The position numbers were made by a program, and so were the translations under genes. A stretch of DNA of 64,000 bases from assembly GCF_029887875.1 (NCBI RefSeq), contig NZ_JARXRM010000016.1, positions 1 through 64,000 of the forward strand. Reading direction: 5' to 3'. The notes beneath the pieces are model-generated. The model worked only from the letters and a program-made list of their open reading frames with translations, was not told the DNA's origin and did no database searches. The DNA comes from Luteimonas endophytica. GTDB lineage: Bacteria; Pseudomonadota; Gammaproteobacteria; Xanthomonadales; Xanthomonadaceae. The number at the start of each line of letters is the position of its first letter. The stretch's first letter is position 1. Of the stretch, positions 62,392-64,000 are shown in pieces.

Positions 62392-62433
62392 GGGTTGCCC
62401 CCGGGTGACACTGGCGCTGCGGCGCCGTTACAT
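62392..62433 (+). promoter_or_regulatory. T3SS-associated promoter: box plus -10
   Basis: CTAGGGTTGCCCCCGG (first G of GGG at 62392) is followed, 36 bases from that G, by TTACAT (62428-62433). Spacing and sequence match 41747 closely. The start at 62503 lies about 63 bases from the expected start point. Confidence 0.5.
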
Positions 62434-62502
62434 TGCTCCCAACGCCGCAAGGCGGACCAATCCGCAACGCCGTCCGGCAGCCCATCAGGTGTCCCCAAGC
62501 GC

Positions 62503-62814
62503 ATGAGCAGCATCGGTTCCGATCCGCACCTCAACGTCACCGGCCTCGGCCGGCTCGACGGGCAGGTCGCGCTCGACGATCTGCGCCAGCAGGGCCCGCA
62601 GCAGGCGCCCGAGGTCGCCCAAGAGGCGCCGGCCGCGGCTTCCCCCGCGGTCGACGCCGGCGAACGCGTGCTCGGGGCGTCCGCCTGGGAAGGATTCGGC
62701 GCCGGCACCCGGATGCTGGCGGGGGATCTGGGCTTCGAGAGCGCCCTGGGCGGCCTCGATCTGGCCCAGGCGGCCGACCGCGCCGCCGACGCGATCCTCG
62801 ACGCCCTGGCCTGA
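62503..62814 (+). CDS. Small unknown T3SS-region protein
   Basis: This 103-residue acidic Ala-rich protein (MSSIGSDPHLNVTGLGRLDG, then a helical C-terminus DLAQAADRAADAILDALA) has no Sec signal. It is preceded by the shared box promoter and lies beside sctU. Ser/Gly-rich N-termini and helical C-termini are usual in T3SS substrates, so it may be secreted; this is inference. No family is recognised. Confidence 0.6.
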   Translation: MSSIGSDPHLNVTGLGRLDGQVALDDLRQQGPQQAPEVAQEAPAAASPAVDAGERVLGASAWEGFGAGTRMLAGDLGFESALGGLDLAQAADRAADAILDALA

Positions 62815-62886
62815 GCCGCGCGCGGCGGCCCGCCGCCGCGGTAGAGTCGTGATCCGTCTTCCTGCCCGCCGCACGGCGGCGCCGCC

Positions 62887-63564
62887 ATGACCGACACCCC
62901 GCCCTCTGCCGCCGCCCTGCGCGCCGCCGCGGACCGTCTGGTCTCGGCGCTGGCCGCGCATGGCGATCCCGAATACCGCCTCACCGTGCTCAAGCGCCTC
63001 GCCCGCCGCCTCGGCGAGGAGCACTACCCGATGTTCCTGCGCCTGCTCGGCGTCGTCGCGGAAAGCGACGACGACCGCGCCAAGCGGCTGCTGGCGGAGA
63101 CCTTCGGCACCGCGTTGCGGCGCATGGACCTGCCCGGCGGAGCACTCAGTTCCTGGGGCGCGACCCGGCTGCCGGACAACGTCACCCCGTTCTCGGCCAG
63201 CACCCTGTCGGGACAGTTCTTCGGCGCCACCCCGCGGCGGCTGCTGGGGCCGGTCGAATACCTCACCGTCTGGCATCTGCAGCGAACCCAGCGCACCCCG
63301 CTGGGGCCGAACGCCTTCCGCGACGCGCTCGCCCACCTCATCGACCTGCTCAATCACAGCGAGGACGCCCGCACCCTGTACCCGCAGAAGCTGGCCGCCG
63401 ACGCCGAGAACGAACTGGAAGGCGCCTTCACCCGCGCCACCCGGGAGCGGCTGGCGGCGGTGGCGGCCGCCTGGAAGGCCGGGCGCGCCCCGGCGGAGGT
63501 GGCCCAGGCGGCCCTCGATGCGGTGCCGGCGCAGACCCCCGGCTGGGTGGTCCGCGACCTCTAG
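62887..63564 (+). CDS. Unknown helical protein downstream of the T3SS
   Basis: This 225-residue soluble protein is mainly helical: RAAADRLVSALAAHGDPEYRLTVLKRLARRL, then MFLRLLGVVAESDDDRAKRLLAETFGTALRRMDLPGG, and a later VEYLTVWHLQRTQRTPLGP. There is no signal, membrane helix or recognised domain. It follows the 103-residue gene by 72 bases on the same strand and may belong with the T3SS, but nothing in the sequence proves it. Confidence 0.6.
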   Translation: MTDTPPSAAALRAAADRLVSALAAHGDPEYRLTVLKRLARRLGEEHYPMFLRLLGVVAESDDDRAKRLLAETFGTALRRMDLPGGALSSWGATRLPDNVTPFSASTLSGQFFGATPRRLLGPVEYLTVWHLQRTQRTPLGPNAFRDALAHLIDLLNHSEDARTLYPQKLAADAENELEGAFTRATRERLAAVAAAWKAGRAPAEVAQAALDAVPAQTPGWVVRDL

Positions 63565-63662
63565 GGCCTGTTGGCCGTCACGTTCCAGGACACCGCCGCC
63601 CGCTTCGCCTTGTCCGCGCCGCCGGGGGCGGCCAAGATGCCGGCTGCACCCAGGGGAACGCC

Positions 63663-64000
63663 ATGTCCGCGATCGTCCGCCTGCTGCTGCTGACCGCGGC
63701 GCTGGCCGCCTGCGCCACCGCATGCCGGCGCGAGGCGCCCGCCGTCGCGCCCGCGCCGGCGGGCGCCTCCCGGCCGGTGGACGCGGTGCTGCTGCCCGCC
63801 CGGCACCTGCGCGACGGCGACCTGGCCGGCTTCGCCCGCGACGCGGTGCCGCCCGGGCTGTACCAGCGGCTGCAGGACGCATGGGCGCGCGGCAGCCGCT
63901 GGCCGCTCGAGGAACTGCCGCTGCACGGGCAGCTGCCGGCGCTGCTGCAGACGCTGGCGGCCGAGGACTCGGAAACCCGGCTGCGGCGGCAGTTTCGCGA
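63663..64000 (+). CDS. Lipoprotein, partial at window end
   Basis: The frame is open from the ATG at 63663 to the end of the window (112 codons). It begins with a lipoprotein signal (MSAIVRLLLLTAALAACATAC) with possible lipid-bearing Cys17 or Cys21. The mature part contains DAVLLPARHLRDGDLAGFARDAVPPGLYQRLQDAW and is not recognised. The C-terminus lies outside the window. Confidence 0.65.
   Translation, partial: MSAIVRLLLLTAALAACATACRREAPAVAPAPAGASRPVDAVLLPARHLRDGDLAGFARDAVPPGLYQRLQDAWARGSRWPLEELPLHGQLPALLQTLAAEDSETRLRRQFR

Noticed and set aside
63562-63600. CTAGGG sequence about 100 bases before the last lipoprotein gene
   Set aside because: It overlaps a stop codon, lacks the CCC half at the right place and has no -10-like hexamer at the expected distance, so it was not counted as a T3SS box.

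Overview
The window is high-GC DNA that looks like a chromosome segment of the Xanthomonadaceae/Lysobacteraceae (Lysobacter, Luteimonas or Xanthomonas relatives). The reasons are base composition, Xanthomonas-type attC sites, paired REP elements of the GGAGCGGCCCATGGCCGCGA / CGGCTTTCGCGTGCATGGCA type, a protein resembling the XAC0095 family, and the general gene content. This placement rests on pattern recognition, not on a search.

Region 1 (1-14.1 kb) is an accessory region. It opens inside an array of integron gene cassettes: a complete 60-bp attC site, a collapsed 27-bp attC, and several decayed attC relics further in, with no integrase in view. The cassettes and neighbours are short unrelated genes (SMI1/KNR4-like, DUF695-like, DUF4440-like, GFA-type zinc protein, YcxB-like, VOC, SRPBCC, AraC regulator, methyltransferase, tautomerase, GNAT). 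They are interleaved with an IS30-type transposase relic and three toxin-antitoxin modules: an intact parDE, a parD with a ruined parE, and a hipA-hipB pair in reversed gene order.

Region 2 (14.1-31.8 kb) carries an iron-uptake pair (TonB siderophore receptor plus PepSY reductase-like protein, with a Fur-box-like leader), then an acetate-utilisation cluster: a CrbS-type transporter/histidine-kinase hybrid, a CrbR-type LuxR regulator, acs, a DcaP-like porin, a DUF4212 plus sodium/solute symporter pair, a DUF294/CBS/cNMP protein and a DnaQ-like exonuclease. REP pairs sit in three intergenic gaps.

Region 3 (31.8-41.7 kb) is core: an EF-hand protein, a fatty-acid desaturase, mutM, an ECF sigma factor beside a Ser/Thr kinase with a helical-repeat tail, tdk, rep, and an e(P4)-type acid phosphatase lipoprotein.

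Region 4 (41.8-64 kb) is the most unusual part, a non-flagellar type III secretion system. The minus strand holds sctV-sctD-sctF(candidate)-sctI-sctJ-sctK-sctL-sctN-sctO-sctP followed by four small unrecognised genes. The plus strand holds a FixL/FixJ-like two-component pair feeding directly into sctQ-sctR-sctS-sctT, and sctU lies convergent to them. Odd points are a FliO-like gene, a SctR with an Ala/Pro-rich insertion of about 115 residues, no secretin, gatekeeper or classical translocators in view, a His-Ala-Gly/Ala-Pro-rich 509-residue protein with two C-terminal membrane helices, two adjacent paralogous unknown proteins, a perfect CRP/Clp-type site upstream of sctV, and a recurring GGG-N3-CCC box at fixed spacing from a -10-like hexamer in front of the putative secreted-substrate genes. 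These suggest a divergent, separately regulated T3SS with substrates that resemble nothing I recognise.
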